Below are positions 38,472-57,757 of a stretch of 64,000 nt of DNA, piece after piece (within the stretch, counting starts at the first letter, position 1; each line of letters starts with the position of its first letter). The notes below the pieces were generated by a model. It was not told the DNA's origin. It did not search any database and was given only the letters and a program-made list of their open reading frames with translations. The DNA comes from Cephalotus follicularis (Eukaryota > Streptophyta > Magnoliopsida > Oxalidales > Cephalotaceae), in assembly GCA_001972305.1 (NCBI GenBank), contig BDDD01001633.1, forward strand, positions 186,001 to 250,000, given 5' to 3'. The translations under genes were made by a program, and so were the position numbers.

Positions 38472-38688
38472 TATTGTAAAATTAGTCAAAATTAAGGAAA
38501 ATTTTGTATGAATTACTATTCCAACAACCATGATTACTATTCTAACAACCCCCTAAACTCCTATAAATATGAATGTATTGTTAAGAATAAATTAAGGAAT
38601 TCATAATAAGAAAATCTATTACTTTCTCTCTCAATCTCTCTTTGTAGTATAATCTTCAATTGTTAGTTAATATTAAAAGTTTATAACA
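38472..38688 (+). repeat. Copia 3' LTR
   Basis: 217 bp, TATTG...ATAACA, with a TATA box TATAAATA at 38562-38569. It is followed by target duplication AGAGT. Confidence 0.93.
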
Positions 38689-40065
38689 AGAGTATTGAAT
38701 GGTTGATACTATCACAATACTATATTTTTTTTTCCTCTAGAAAGCGTTAGGTAACACTTAATTTTATCAAAATACTGAAGGAACGGACGCATGCACGCGT
38801 TATTGCGTGCAGGTGCCCAAACAGCGCCGTCCCACTTTGCTTCACTTGTTTTGCCAGTTTTTTTTTTATACTTTTAAAGGGTAATTATTTTTTTTAGTTA
38901 GTATGAAATTTGCATATTTGAAGTAGTTATTGATATTTAATTGATTTGAAAATTGATACGCATAATCTACATATCAAGAATATTAAATCTAACTGTTTGA
39001 TTTATATAACATACTGAACACATTAAACAATTTTGAATTTTTTTAGTGTTCGGCATACCGATGCGTGTTGCTACATATCATGGACCTCGAAAGGGTTGGA
39101 TTTATAAAATATACAGAATAAATTAAATAATTTCAGATTTTTTGAGTGTTCAACACACTGTCACGTATTGTTACATACTTTACTAGATGGACCCAAAATT
39201 CAACCGTTAAACAATTTTGGATTTTTTAGGTGTTCGACACGCCGTCACTTGTGGCTACAGTGTAACACCCGGAATTTTATAATATAAAAGAATGGCTGGG
39301 CTGAATGTTATGCCGAATTGTTAAAGGAGAAATTGGGCTCAAAACGCGATATTGTTATTGAGCCGGAATCGGATTAATAAAGAAATGATATTTTGGGCCT
39401 AAATTGTATTAATATTGGACTGGGCTGGAATTGAATTAATGGCTTTTGGACTTTAAATGGATAAATGGTATTTGGGCTTGGAAATGTTTATGACCCAATT
39501 TGGAATAAAGGAAGAAATGACATTGGGCCCTATGACTTTGGGCCAAATTATGATAAAATGGAGAATGAATGACTTGGGATAAATGGAATTAATAGAGAAA
39601 AAGAGTGTTGGGCCTTCCCTAAGTGCTCAGCCCACATTTTGTGTGTGTGCCGGCTGAGAATTACCTAGGGAATTCTAGAGAATTCTACTAGTGGCTATAA
39701 ACAGAGAAAGAATGGGAGTGGGGACGGACAGTTGGAGAAATGGAGAGAAAGAGACAAAGAGAGAGAGCAATCTGAAAAATTCTTGTCTCCCTTTCTCCCA
39801 TTCCTTTTAAATCCCTCACTCTCACCCTTTGAGAGACAAGGAAAGAAGCACCCTGGAGGCAAAGGAGAAATTGTAACAGTGGAGCAAAGCAAAGGAAGCA
39901 TAAACAACTCTAGTGACTTCCAAGTAGGATCTACTTCCTACTCAGTGCTTTCATTGTTAATGTGTATGGTTATGAATGTTCTGATATTGTGCTTGCTTAG
40001 ACTAGTGTTAGACAATGTTAGAAGGGTAGAATGATAGGATTGTACACTGGAGTTTCCATACATAC

Positions 40066-40096
<31 letters not shown>

Positions 40097-40398
40097 TTGG
40101 TGAGGTGCCCGAGCACAACAAAGCGTATGCCCATGCAAGTCATGTATGCGCCGAGGATACCATGTATCACTGTGCAAGCACCCAAGCATGCAATGTCCAT
40201 GCGCACGCATGCGTTTGGTGTCCAGGTGATAAATACAGTGAGCATGTCTCCTGGCGTCCTCGTAACACCATCCCGAACATGCAGATACCATCCTCCCTGA
40301 GCATGACGTATTACCTGAGCCGCCGAGCATGCAAACGGCACCGACTACTGTCTAGAACGCCATCTTCATGCGCCGATCATGTGCTTTGCCATGAAGGC

Positions 40399-40530
40399 AC
40401 CGGGGACACCATGCTCCCGAGGACACAAGGTGCCGGGGACACTATGCGCCCGAGGACACAAGGCGCAGAGGACACCATGCACCTGAGGATACAAGGTACA
40501 GAGGACACCATGCGTCCGAGGACACGAGGC
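40399..40530 (+). repeat. 33-bp minisatellite, four units
   Basis: Units of exactly 33 bp built on GACACCATGCGCCCGAGGAC follow one another. Because 33 is a multiple of three, both strands stay open. On the plus strand an 11-residue repeat (GDTMRPRTQGA type) results, but there is no sign that it is a real protein. Confidence 0.85.
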
Positions 40531-41106
40531 GCCGAGCTCCCCACTGTCCATTGCATGCGTCTTGTGCATGCCAAGGCGCTGAGCGTTCCCCTGCTATGAG
40601 CGTTTCCCTGCCATGCGTCTGAGCATGCAACGCACACTGAGCGTTCCTCTGCCATGAGCGTCGTCCTCTGTTCTGCATCCGAGGAAGCAATGGCGATCAT
40701 GCAATGGCGCCGAACTCTCCTCTGCATGCTCCATGGCCATGCAAGACGCTCAATTATTACCATGCAGCGCACCTTATCTTTCCACCAAGACGCCCGAGCT
40801 CTCCTCGCACGCATCCGAGGACGTGTGTTGAGGACACGCCAGTATAGGATGCGACATCATGTGCATCATGCATGCGCCCGCTCCTATGCTGGAACGGTGC
40901 ATTTTATGCATGTGTTATGCACAAATTTGAGATACTAGAATTGATTAGTGGGGCTGTGAAAGAAGAAAGATTACTGTAGGAGTATAAGTTAACTATGTAG
41001 TATAGTACAAAGTAATAAAGGCAGACCTCACAGTGAATAGAATGGTAGTTTTATTGTAGTGTTAATATAGTGTTAATGTAGTGTCAATGTACTGCACTGT
41101 AATGAT

Positions 41107-41300
41107 GGATCACCGACTGAGCTAAGCCAATGGATCATCGATCGAGCTGAGCCACTGGATCACCGACTGAGCTGAGCCAATGGATCACCGACCGAGCTGA
41201 GCTCTACGGGGATCATCGACCGAATTGAGCCATACTTACTGAATGACTGTTACTGTTATTGTTACTGTTACTGTTACCGTTACTGTTACTGTATAATGTA
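41107..41300. repeat. 25-bp tandem array and TTACTG microsatellite
   Basis: Four to five units of GGATCACCGACTGAGCTGAG type occupy about 41107-41228, followed by a TTACTG/TTACCG hexamer run to about 41300. The same array is present in the 3' LTR at about 46883-47090. Confidence 0.85.
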
Positions 41301-42034
41301 GTAATGAATATTTATGTTCCTCTCCTCTGTCTTTAACGCCTAGAGAGCCTATATTGCTCTTCCTAAAGCCGACGAACCCGAGGAACTGGTCTGCCTAAAA
41401 TGAAATGTTTATTCCTATCCCGATATCTCTGTCTTCTACGTCTGGAGTGCGTCTACAACTCCTCCCTAAGTAGAGGACACCGAGGAAGGATTTATAATGA
41501 CTGTTAGTGACTGTTAATGATTGTTAAGGACTGTTATAGATGAATGATTGTTATGGAATGAATGATTGTATTAAATGGTTGTATTGTTGTTACTTGCATC
41601 TCTCATTTTCATTGCATATGCTTACTGCATCTGCATTTCATAAATGCATGGTGGTAGTTCCTACACGACCAGTGGTCGATGACCCATTGCATTTTAATTA
41701 ATGGGTCAGGTACATGTGGAGCTTTGCAGCGAGCTGAGGATTGAAGCCCCATGTGAGTCTCCTCCCTCTTATTGCAGTTCGGTGACCTAAGAGTATTGTG
41801 ATGATTATTGTATTTGTTTTATGACATGCCGGCTTGAGGCAGAGCTTTATTGCTATCTGTATTGTATAACTGGGTTTAATCCACCAAAGTGATAATTTAT
41901 TGGATTATTCCGCATGCATTATTATATTATTAAATGTTTTAAATTTATTCCGCTAAATATTGGTAAGTGAATGATACTGTTGTAGCGCGTCAGGCCTTGG
42001 GGGTCCACCCTTGGGGTTTAGGGCGTTACAGTTT

Positions 42035-42046
42035 TGGTATCAGAGC
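42035..42046 (+). other. LARD-like element primer-binding site
   Basis: TGGTATCAGAGC, a perfect initiator-Met tRNA complement, four bases after the 5' LTR. Confidence 0.92.
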
Positions 42047-42158
42047 CCGCAATTCTCCTACGCTGGGTACACTAGTAAGGAGTCCTTGGCTTCCAAAGTT
42101 AATTGCATACGAATAAGATAAGTGGATATTAACCCTTTGTTGTTATACAGAAGTAAAA

Positions 42159-42270
42159 ATGGATGGTCGTTGAAGTAGAATTGCACAAAGAACAAGAGCC
42201 AAGCCTTCGACTAGACGTGCTCGAGCAAATAGAGAGACAAGAAGAAGTGAATGTAGCCCAAGAGGCTGAA
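42159..42270 (+). pseudogene. gag start remnant
   Basis: An ATG at 42159 opens MDGR, then a stop, then a basic stretch (SRIAQRTRAKPSTRRARANR) like the start of chromovirus gag (compare MARTRNASRR... at 32198). It ends at a second stop and is followed by non-coding TGAATGATTGA-type repeats. The remaining gag is gone. Confidence 0.55.
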
Positions 42271-42655
42271 ATGACAGTAAGGTTCATGACGTGTGGAATG
42301 GATAAGTGATTGATAGAATGAACTGAAATGGATAAGTGACTAACTGTATGGATCGTAATGAATGAGTGATTAATTGAATGGACTGAAAAGTATAAGTGTT
42401 TGACAGAATGGATTCCGTATCGGATGACGCTTGACTGATCGATTGTTGATTGATTAAATGGTTTAGTGGATCCTAAGCTAGGACCCTCGGGGACTGGCTA
42501 GTGAGTAATTGAGTAAATGATTGATTGCGTAAATGGTTGACTAAATGAATGATTGAACGTATGACCGAGTGAATGATTGAATGACTGATGGGACGGCTAA
42601 GTGAATGAATGACTTGGGATGCGGTTAACTACTTTTATATATACTGGTATGGGAC

Positions 42656-42656
<1 letters not shown>

Positions 42657-42719
<63 letters not shown>
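42657..42719. repeat. (AT)n-(AG)n microsatellite
   Basis: About 33 bases of AT dinucleotides run straight into about 31 bases of AG. They follow one of three related phrases, GGTATGGGACGGTATATAT (also near 42760 and 45720). Confidence 0.95.
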
Positions 42720-42721
<2 letters not shown>

Positions 42722-42935
42722 CAACCACTAGATGTTAACTATCTATATGTATGTTGGTATGGGACGACATGTATATACTAGATTCCTCATAAAGTGCTAA
42801 GTAGATATGGATTGTATTGTTACTGAATCATATCGAATCGTTACGGATCGATATTGGACCAAGACCCTCGGAGGACTGGAATGAATGGATTGTTATTGAA
42901 TGAATGAACGGATTGAACAGTTATAGATTGTACGG

Positions 42936-44727
42936 TGATGGAAACGGATAAACCGAATCCGGATCCAAAAACGGACTTAGGCATATAGGGTGTAGAGCAA
43001 AACAAAATCATACAAAATGGCAGCAGAAGAACACCCAATTAAAAACTAGAAACAGTCCATAAGGCATGTCCACAGACCACATGGATCACCACATCATCAA
43101 CAGAATTGAATTGGTGTCACAATAGCAAACAATGGTGACACACAAGCATGGCAAGAAGAGAAGGACCAAGAGATATACCAGCGGGTGAAGGCTCCTTCTT
43201 TCTCTGCCGCTACACGCTTGGGAAGACACCAAACACGTTGCTTCCAAAATCCCCGGTACAGAAGCTACTCTAACCAGCAAGAACCAAGAACAAAGTGTAT
43301 GAACTCTCTCTCTCTCACCAAGCTTAGGAAAGGTAAATTGATATTGACCAATGAAGTAAAAAATCAATCCACCCTAGATAAGCTATTGCTTGGTGTATAT
43401 TAATAAAGGGAACACTCACAATCTGCAGAGAGAAATTCGAGCTATCCTTGCCCAGCAAAACTCTCTACTACTCATATACATTTTCTGCAGAAAATGCTTA
43501 TAACTAGCCTCCTTCTTCTCTCTCCCACTCTCCCATTCACTTAGGATCATGGTCCTCACTCCTAGGGAGTCTGTGGCCATGATCCCCACGTTCCCATAAC
43601 ATGCAAGAATGGGAGATGGTTGCTGGAGATGAGAGAGAAAATGTGCCCACGAAGTGTGCTCGTGCACAGGTTGTACGTTCTGCTTAAAAACGTTGACGCC
43701 TTCCAAAGGACATCGACGCTCATGCAATATGGCACAAAAAACATCGAGGCTTTCTAAAAGACATCGACGTCTTTAAAAAGCATCGACGTCTTTCTAAAAG
43801 ACGTCGACGCTTTGTCTGGCCAGTGAAGCAATTAGAGTCTAACTCTTTTAGTGATCTTATGTACCCTTCGAATATTGGTTAAGTAAGATCAAACATATGT
43901 GTTTCCACAAAATGCAAAATCCACATAACCGATATTTGACACCAAGACTTAATATGTCCAACATATTAAAGAATTAATCATTATAAGGCATGAACCCTTT
44001 AAAATCTTGGTTAAAACAAGAGGTGTTCATAAATTACCGAAATACCCCTAGGGTCCGGTTTAGCCATTCTAAATGGTCCTTGACCAATTTAAATGTTATT
44101 GGAATAATATCCAAATATTATCCAGATGGAAAAATTAATCTAATTAATTTTTTCACACCTCATAAACCCTAGATTTTCTAAGTCGTCGGTTCACGTGTAC
44201 TATAATCCCTTGTCATGCTTAGCCCCGATTGAGGTCTAGGGTAAGGATATGTGTCAACCCTAGATAATACCTCAATGACTAAAGAATAGCGACTATCCAA
44301 ATAGTGTCTCCTACGCGGGTCCAGTTCAGTGTACACGCTCCCAGCGCACACCCCGTATTTGCCCTAGTGTCCAACACATATGGTGGTGAGAGAATCCATC
44401 CTCTAATTCCATGAGCAGGCAACATACGCGCAAGTCTATCCGGTTCACTAATGCCCACAAAGTGAACCTATGACTTGGAACAAATTTAACATAAGGAATA
44501 AGGTAATCAATCTCACAGCCTCCATGTCAGGCATCCAACCTTATGTCAGGGCATCACAAGTATAAGTAGGTAATTAATAAACTACTTCAATTATGTGATA
44601 AAATACAAGTGATATAGCCATAAAAAATTAGCACGCATCATATATATAAGGAATAAGATTGTTTCATACAAGAATAGATATAAAATGACAGTTCATTCAA
44701 TGGCTTGTCGGGTCACTATATCTAACA
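42936..44727 (-). mobile_element. Solo LTR family C (1792 bp) nested in the LARD-like element
   Basis: It is flanked by a perfect duplication TACGG (42931-42935 and 44728-44732). On the plus strand it begins TGATGGAAACGG and ends ATATCTAACA; on the minus strand this becomes TGTTAGATATAG...TCCATCA. No coding region, PBS or PPT is seen. The minus orientation is a guess from the TGTTAGATATAG start, which is common in plant LTRs. It contains CATCGACGTCTTT words at about 43683-43812, also found in LTR B. Confidence 0.8.
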
Positions 44728-44993
44728 TACGGTTCAGATTGAACAGTTATCGATCATACTATTATAGAATGACTATTATATGATTAATGGATTGATTATT
44801 GGCACACTGTGCCTGTGTGGCCGGTATGTGATTATTTTCGCCGATGGTTGATTCCAGCAAGGTTGATATTTCTGCTGATGGATGATTCCGACAAGAGCGA
44901 TGTTATTTGCCAGGCTACGCCTACGACTGGAGCTAGTGAGTGATCACTTTGATTACCGATGTGTATTCTGGCTTACTGGATACCTACTGACGA

Positions 44994-45200
44994 GCAGATG
45001 CCTGCTGTTGAGCGGATGCCTGTTTTTACAGATGTGACATTCCGGTAAAGCAGATGCCTGCTGTTGAGCGGATGCCTGTTTTTACCGATGTGACATTCCG
45101 GTAAAATAGATGCCTGCTGACGATCGGATGCCTGTTTTTATCGATGTGATATTCCGGTAAAGCAGATGCCTATTATCGCCGATGGGACATTCCGACAAGC
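44994..45200. repeat. 56-bp tandem repeat, about 3.5 units
   Basis: Units start at 44994, 45050, 45106 and 45162 with words such as GCAGATGCCTGCTG and GACATTCCGGTAAA, diverging toward the last partial unit. It lies in the coding-free inside of the LARD-like element. Confidence 0.9.
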
Positions 45201-45901
45201 AAATGTTGTTATGTCCATGATGATCTGGTTGGTGTGAACTATGTGATATTGCATATATGGTTGTGCTGGTACATATGGTTGGTATTACTGTACGAATATA
45301 CAGCTGAATGCCTGGTATTGTTGAGGTAGTTCCAGCGTACCAGATGTCTTATATTGGCGAAATATATATATTACCGGTTATTGCTGATTCCGATATCTGG
45401 TCGATGTGTACTTCCTGTTGATTCTCTATTGACGATGGGCGAAATTGATGGAATGAATCGATAACAAACCAACACCTTCCGAAACGAATGATTGGGCTTA
45501 TTGTAACAAAATTGATTGACGGAATGATGATGGTACAGATATGGGATGGCGTTGGGATCGTTGAGAATTGAACAGGTCATGAATCGAATGGATATGGAAC
45601 GAATGGTTATGGAATGTACAGTTAAAAGGCGGATTGTTAAGGACTGTATCGTTACTGAATCGTAATGTATTAATACTGGGTCTGGATGGTGTACATGGTT
45701 AACTGCTTATATATACCGGTATGGGACAGTATATATATACGTCTAGTTAGCCTCTAGACTGTCACCAGAAAGATGAATATGTATTGCTAATGTCACGGCA
45801 ATGTCATGGGAGTGAAAAAGCACAGTGGAAGCGTGGGAATAATACAATAGCAATTTATCCTCTCCTATTTTGACCCTAGAATCTCGGGACGAGATTCCTT
45901 T

Positions 45902-45915
45902 AAGGAGGGGGAGGA
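45902..45915 (+). other. LARD-like element polypurine tract
   Basis: AAGGAGGGGGAGGA directly precedes the 3' LTR. The upstream GACGAGATTCCTTT is usual at the 3' end of Tekay-type elements. Confidence 0.85.
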
Positions 45916-45916
45916 T

Positions 45917-47815
45917 TGTAACACCCGGAATTTTATAATATAAAAGAATGACTGGGCCGAATTATTAAAGGAGAAATTGGGATCAAAACGCGATATTGTT
46001 ATTGGGCCAGAATTGGATTAATAAAGAAATGATATTTTGGGCCTAAATGGTATTAATATTGTACTGGGCTGGAATTGAATTAATGGCTTTTGGACTTTAA
46101 ATGGATAAATGGTATTTGGGCTGGGAAATGTTTATGGCCCGATTTGGAATAAAGGAAGAAATGGCATTGGGCCCTATGACTTTGGGCCAAATTATGATAA
46201 AATGGAGAAGGAATGACTTGGGCTAAATGGAATTAGAAAAAGAGAGTGTTGGGCCTTCCCCAAGTGCTCAGCCCACATTTTGTGTGTGTGCCGGCTGAGA
46301 ATTGTCCAGGGAATTCTAGAGAATTCCACTAGTGGCTATAAAAAGAGAAAGAATTGGAGTGCGGACGGACTGTTGGAGAAATGGAGACAAAGAGACAAAG
46401 AGAGGGAGCAATCTAGAAAATTCTTGTCTCCCTTTCTCCCCTTCCTTTTAAATCCCTCACTCTCAGCCTTTGAGAGACAAGGAAAGAAACACCCTGGAGG
46501 CAAAGGAGAAATTGTAACAGTGGAGCAAAGCAAAGGAAGCATAATAAACTCCAGTGACTTTCAGGTGGGATCTACTTCCTACTCAGTGCTTTCATTGTTA
46601 ATGTGTATTGTTATGAATGTTCTGATATTGTGCTTGCTTAGACTAGTGTTAGACAATGTTGGAAGGGTAGAATTATAGGATTGTACACTGGAGCGCAAAT
46701 TTGAGATACTAGAATTGATTAGTGGGGCTGTGAAAGAAGAAAGATTACTGTAGGAGTATAAGTTAACTATGTAGTATAGTACAAAGTAATAAAGGCAGAC
46801 CTCACAGTGAATAGAATGGTAGTTTTATTGTAGTGTTAATATAGTGTTAATGTAGTGTCAATGTACTGCACTGTAATGATGGATCACCGACTGAGCTAAG
46901 CCAATGGATCACCGATAGAGCTGAGCCACTGGATCACCGACTGAACTAAGCCAATGGATCACCGACCGAGCTGAGCCCTACGGGGATCATCGACCTAATT
47001 GAGCCATACTGACTGAATGATTGTTACTGTTACTATTACCGTTACTGTTACTGTTACTGTTACTGTTACCGTTATTGTTACTGTATAATGTAGTAATGAA
47101 TATTTATGTTTCTCTCATCTGCCTTTAACTCCTAGAGCGCGTGTATTGCTCTTCCTAAAACCGAGGAACCCAAGGAACTGGTCTGCCTAAAATGAAATGT
47201 TTATTCCTATCCCGGCTCATCTGTCTTCTACGCATGGAGTGCGTCTACAGCTCCTATCTAAGTAGAGGACGTCGAGGAAGGATTTATAATGACTGTTAGT
47301 GACTGTTAATGATTGTTAAGGACTGTTATGGATGAATTATTGTTATGGAGTGAATGATTGTATTAAATGGCTGTATTGTTGTTACTTGCATATCTCATTT
47401 GCATTGCATATGCTTGCTGCATCTGTATTTCATAAATGCATGGTGGTAGTTCCTACACGACCAGTGTTCACTGACCCATTGCATTTTAATGTAATGGGTC
47501 AGGTACATGTGGAGTTTTGCAGCGAGCTGAGGATTGAAGTCCTGTGTGAGTCTCCTCCCTCTTATTGCAGTTCGGTGACCTAAGAGTATGGTGATGATTA
47601 TTGTATTTGTTTTATGAATTGTGGCAGAGCTTTATTGCTATCTGTATTGTATAACTGAGTTTTATCCACTCAAGTGATAATTTATTGGATTATTCCTCAT
47701 GCATTATTATATTATTAAGTGTTTTAAATTTATTTCGCTGAATATTGGTAAGTGAATGATACTGTTGTAGCGCGTTAGGGCTTTGGGGTTCACCATTGGG
47801 GTTTGGGGCGTTACA
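45917..47815 (+). repeat. LARD-like element 3' LTR (1899 bp)
   Basis: It starts TGTAACACCCGG and ends GGCGTTACA. It lacks the 867-bp GC-rich block of the 5' LTR; the junction is at about 46693. TATA box CTATAAAAAG lies at about 46336. Confidence 0.92.
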
Positions 47816-48115
47816 TACAGATTTTACTAGGTAGACCGAATCCATTCTGTATATTATGTACATCTAATCGTTATATTTGATATTTGATATATGTAGATTA
47901 TATATGTTAATTTTTAAATCAATCAAACATCTCTTTTTAATTCAAATATATAAATCAAATTGTAACATATATCATATATTGATATTTAAAAAACAATGTC
48001 GTCGTTTGGCACCGGGAATGGCTTAAAAAACAAGCTGATGACGTTGTCCCACTCGTGCGGGTTGCACGCACGCACTGTTGCGTGCAAGCACCCGCACAAC
48101 TAGCGCGTTCTAATT

Positions 48116-49458
48116 TTATTTGATACTGTTTGAACTGGTCTCTCATAAAACTGGATATTATTCAATGGATGAAAATAGGCAGACAAAAAATCGATGACTT
48201 CAAATTGTCTAAACCATAAAACTTTGAATCCTAATGACATGGGCAAACTTGGCGTAACATTTATCTGAGTGAGATTCCTCAAATTAGATATGGGTTTTAA
48301 GGATATATCTAATTGTTTAATATCGTTTTTTATATCATAATTTATGTAACTTAATATGATTATTTATTATAAAAAAATAATTATTGATGATGACTACTTT
48401 ATCTTTGTTAATAATCACTTTTTCAAGTATTGACGACGATACTTAAGACTATTAGTAATATCGCAAAAGTTTCACTTGCTGTGTGTATGCAGATTATCTG
48501 TTAGCATTACTGATTCAGTTTTTAATGAAATTTTTATCACTTCTGTAAATGAATAGAAAAAAGGTGCCCCTACCCATATACTAATGATAGTATAAATGAG
48601 AATGAAACCAATAATGATATTATTGTGCGGTCAGTAAAATTATGGTTCAATTAACGAGTTAGAGTTAATAATTTTATTGGTAAAATAAGTATAAATAAAA
48701 TAAATTTTTTGTGAACTCGATAAAATTTGATCCGTCAATTTTGACCAATCAAATTACGAGATTATTTAATGAATGATTGATATCGATACCTAAACGATCA
48801 CTTGGCATAAGACGTTGATAGATTGATATATGATAATCATGATGAAGCACACGAGTAAAGTGTTTTCAATAAAATAAAAGGTGATAATAATAAAGAAAAC
48901 TTCTAATACTGATAAACACCGCTCTATATATATTTTTTGTACATCAACTATTTTATTTTATTTTATAAAATAATATGTTTGACTAATATACATGATAAAA
49001 AAAAATATAAATAAATACCTTATAATTCTATACTACAATAATACTAGATTTTTTTTCCGTAATGGCATATTAACATTAAAGAATTTTACTACTTGGACAA
49101 ATGATATTGTTATTGCTGGAATCATTGGGATTTTAGAAATATAGAGATTATTTTTTCCTTGAAATCTATTATAATACAACACTCCACGACTCCTGCACCC
49201 TATGGGTAAGAAACATTAATAAAAGAATACGAGGACAATACATTATATACTCCATGCCCCAAATCTTTTAATCAATATAACGTTAAATTTTCAGGTTGTA
49301 TTTGAGAGGAATTCTTTCCTACGTAGAATTTTTTGTGATTACAAGACTCTTGACCCAACAACATATATTATTGTAACAACCCTCAGCTCCTTCATTTCCT
49401 CATGGAATGAATGGCTTGCCCATAGTTCAGTTGAGCCATTTGCAAATTCAGAAATGAG
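48116..49458. other. AT-rich intergenic DNA downstream of CACTIN, no gene seen
   Basis: No long frame, RNA gene or repeat family was recognised. The right end should hold the CACTIN 3' untranslated region (minus strand). Confidence 0.55.
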
Positions 49459-56860
<7,402 letters not shown>

Positions 56861-57340
56861 GTTCTGGTAAAAATTAAAGTGAGATGATACTTCACCAGAT
56901 GAAAAAAAATAGGATCAGTTATTATGAACTCGCGAAGAATGATTCTGATCTAATTCATTACCTATTAGAAGTAAAAGGTGCTCTAGTGGGACTTTGATAT
57001 GGGTGTGTATTCGGGTATTACTCTAATCGAATTGAGGTTTGGCTTCTTAGATACCTATACCTAATTTGATATTTCGGCTATTAAATATCCAAAACGAAAT
57101 AACCAAATTAAATTTCGGTTAAAACTGAAAAATTTTCAAGTTTCTATAATACAGTAACAGATTTAATTTAGCAGAGCATAATTACATAAACTTAAATTAT
57201 ATATCACAATAACTTAAATTATTTAAACCTACTGTATTCAAGCCATTGAGTCAGTCAACAACAAAAAAAAACAAATCTTAGCATAAATTCACAGTAANAT
57301 ATATATTAAAAACTGATATATTTTAAACTTTAATGATTAC

Positions 57341-57470
57341 CTTGTTACTGGTGTTATAAGTAGTGGCGTTAGGCAGAGACAAGGGACAGAGAAAGTGAGT
57401 TGTGGATTTAGGCTTTACGAATCAGGGATTGGGATTTGGGGATTTAAAACTGAGGAAGAGGTGATTTAGC
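57341..57470 (-). other. Noncoding first exon of CACTIN and its G-box
   Basis: On the minus strand a sequence without any ATG ends AGTAACAAG followed by GTAATC, a good donor at 57340. It pairs with the acceptor TTTTTACCAG just before AACATGACG at 56863. The upper limit is a guess. A G-box CACGTG at 57519-57524 lies just upstream. The single ambiguous base (N) of the window, at 57298, is in the intron. Confidence 0.55.
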
Positions 57471-57757
57471 GATTTAGGGGTTAAATTTTACAAAGAGAGA
57501 GAGAGGAGTTACTTCTAACACGTGTTCAAACTTTTTTTATTAAATAAATTAATTACATATTTTAAAAGCACATGATCTTAACAAAATAATTTTATGGATT
57601 AAAAACTAACTATTTAAAAATTTGGATGTAATAAACATGACGAGTGAAAAAGAAAGCATTGATAACTTTTTAAGTATTATCTCTCTTAATAATCTAGTCA
57701 CCTCGATTTGTATCGCTCATCAAATCTTCTTCGATTTTTGTTTGTTAGATGGTTATA

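Larger units (their letters stand above)
12159..38688 (+). mobile_element. Ty1/copia retrotransposon, degenerate, host of nested insertions
   Basis: LTRs of 216 and 217 bp begin TATTG and end ATAACA, and are flanked by a perfect target duplication AGAGT (12154-12158 and 38689-38693). A primer-binding site, gag, protease, integrase, reverse transcriptase, RNase H and polypurine tract follow in copia order (INT before RT). Removing the two insertions and their duplications leaves about 6.0 kb. By eye the LTRs differ at about 15 substitutions and one indel, roughly 7 percent, so this is the older layer. The insertions are the chromovirus 12622-21900 in the leader and the solo LTR 24733-35981 inside the integrase frame. 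All coding parts carry stops or frameshifts. Confidence 0.95.
39261..42030 (+). repeat. LARD-like element 5' LTR (2770 bp)
   Basis: It carries a TATA box (CTATAAAC at about 39695). It has about 867 bp (about 40054-40920) absent from the 3' LTR: a (TA)n run, then a GC-rich block with the 33-bp minisatellite. The short frames inside are repeat-derived. Confidence 0.92.
39261..47815 (+). mobile_element. Non-autonomous gypsy-type LTR element (LARD-like)
   Basis: LTRs 39261-42030 and 45917-47815 begin TGTAACACCCGG and end GGCGTTACA. They are flanked by a perfect duplication TACAG (39256-39260 and 47816-47820). PBS is at 42035-42046 and PPT at 45902-45915. Without the nested solo LTR the inside is only about 2.1 kb. 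It has no protease, RT or integrase, only a gag start remnant and repetitive DNA. LTR ends and PBS match the Tekay-type elements nearby, so a related full element probably supplied the proteins. Confidence 0.9.
38780..48115. mobile_element. Long-inverted-repeat element, split by a gypsy-type insertion
   Basis: The left arm (about 38780-39015) and right arm (about 47855-48115) are diverged inverted copies: a GC-rich outer end (CGCATGCACGCG / GTGCGTGCGTGC words), then an AT-rich part sharing CATATAATCTACATAT-like words. Between them are about three tandem units (39048, 39146, 39229) sharing GTGTTCGACAC and GTTACAT words, cut by the element 39261-47815. Without that insertion it is about 0.8 kb. 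Long diverged inverted repeats suggest a non-autonomous Mutator-like element, but no target duplication or transposase was found. Confidence 0.5.

Noticed and set aside
39732-40034. 100-residue frame, also seen at 46280-46678
   Set aside because: It is present in both LTRs of the LARD-like element, in the leader region; it is LTR DNA and not a host gene.
44994-45200. Regular 56-bp repeats that might suggest a CRISPR-like array
   Set aside because: Units are contiguous without unique spacers, in plant nuclear DNA, so this is a plain tandem repeat.
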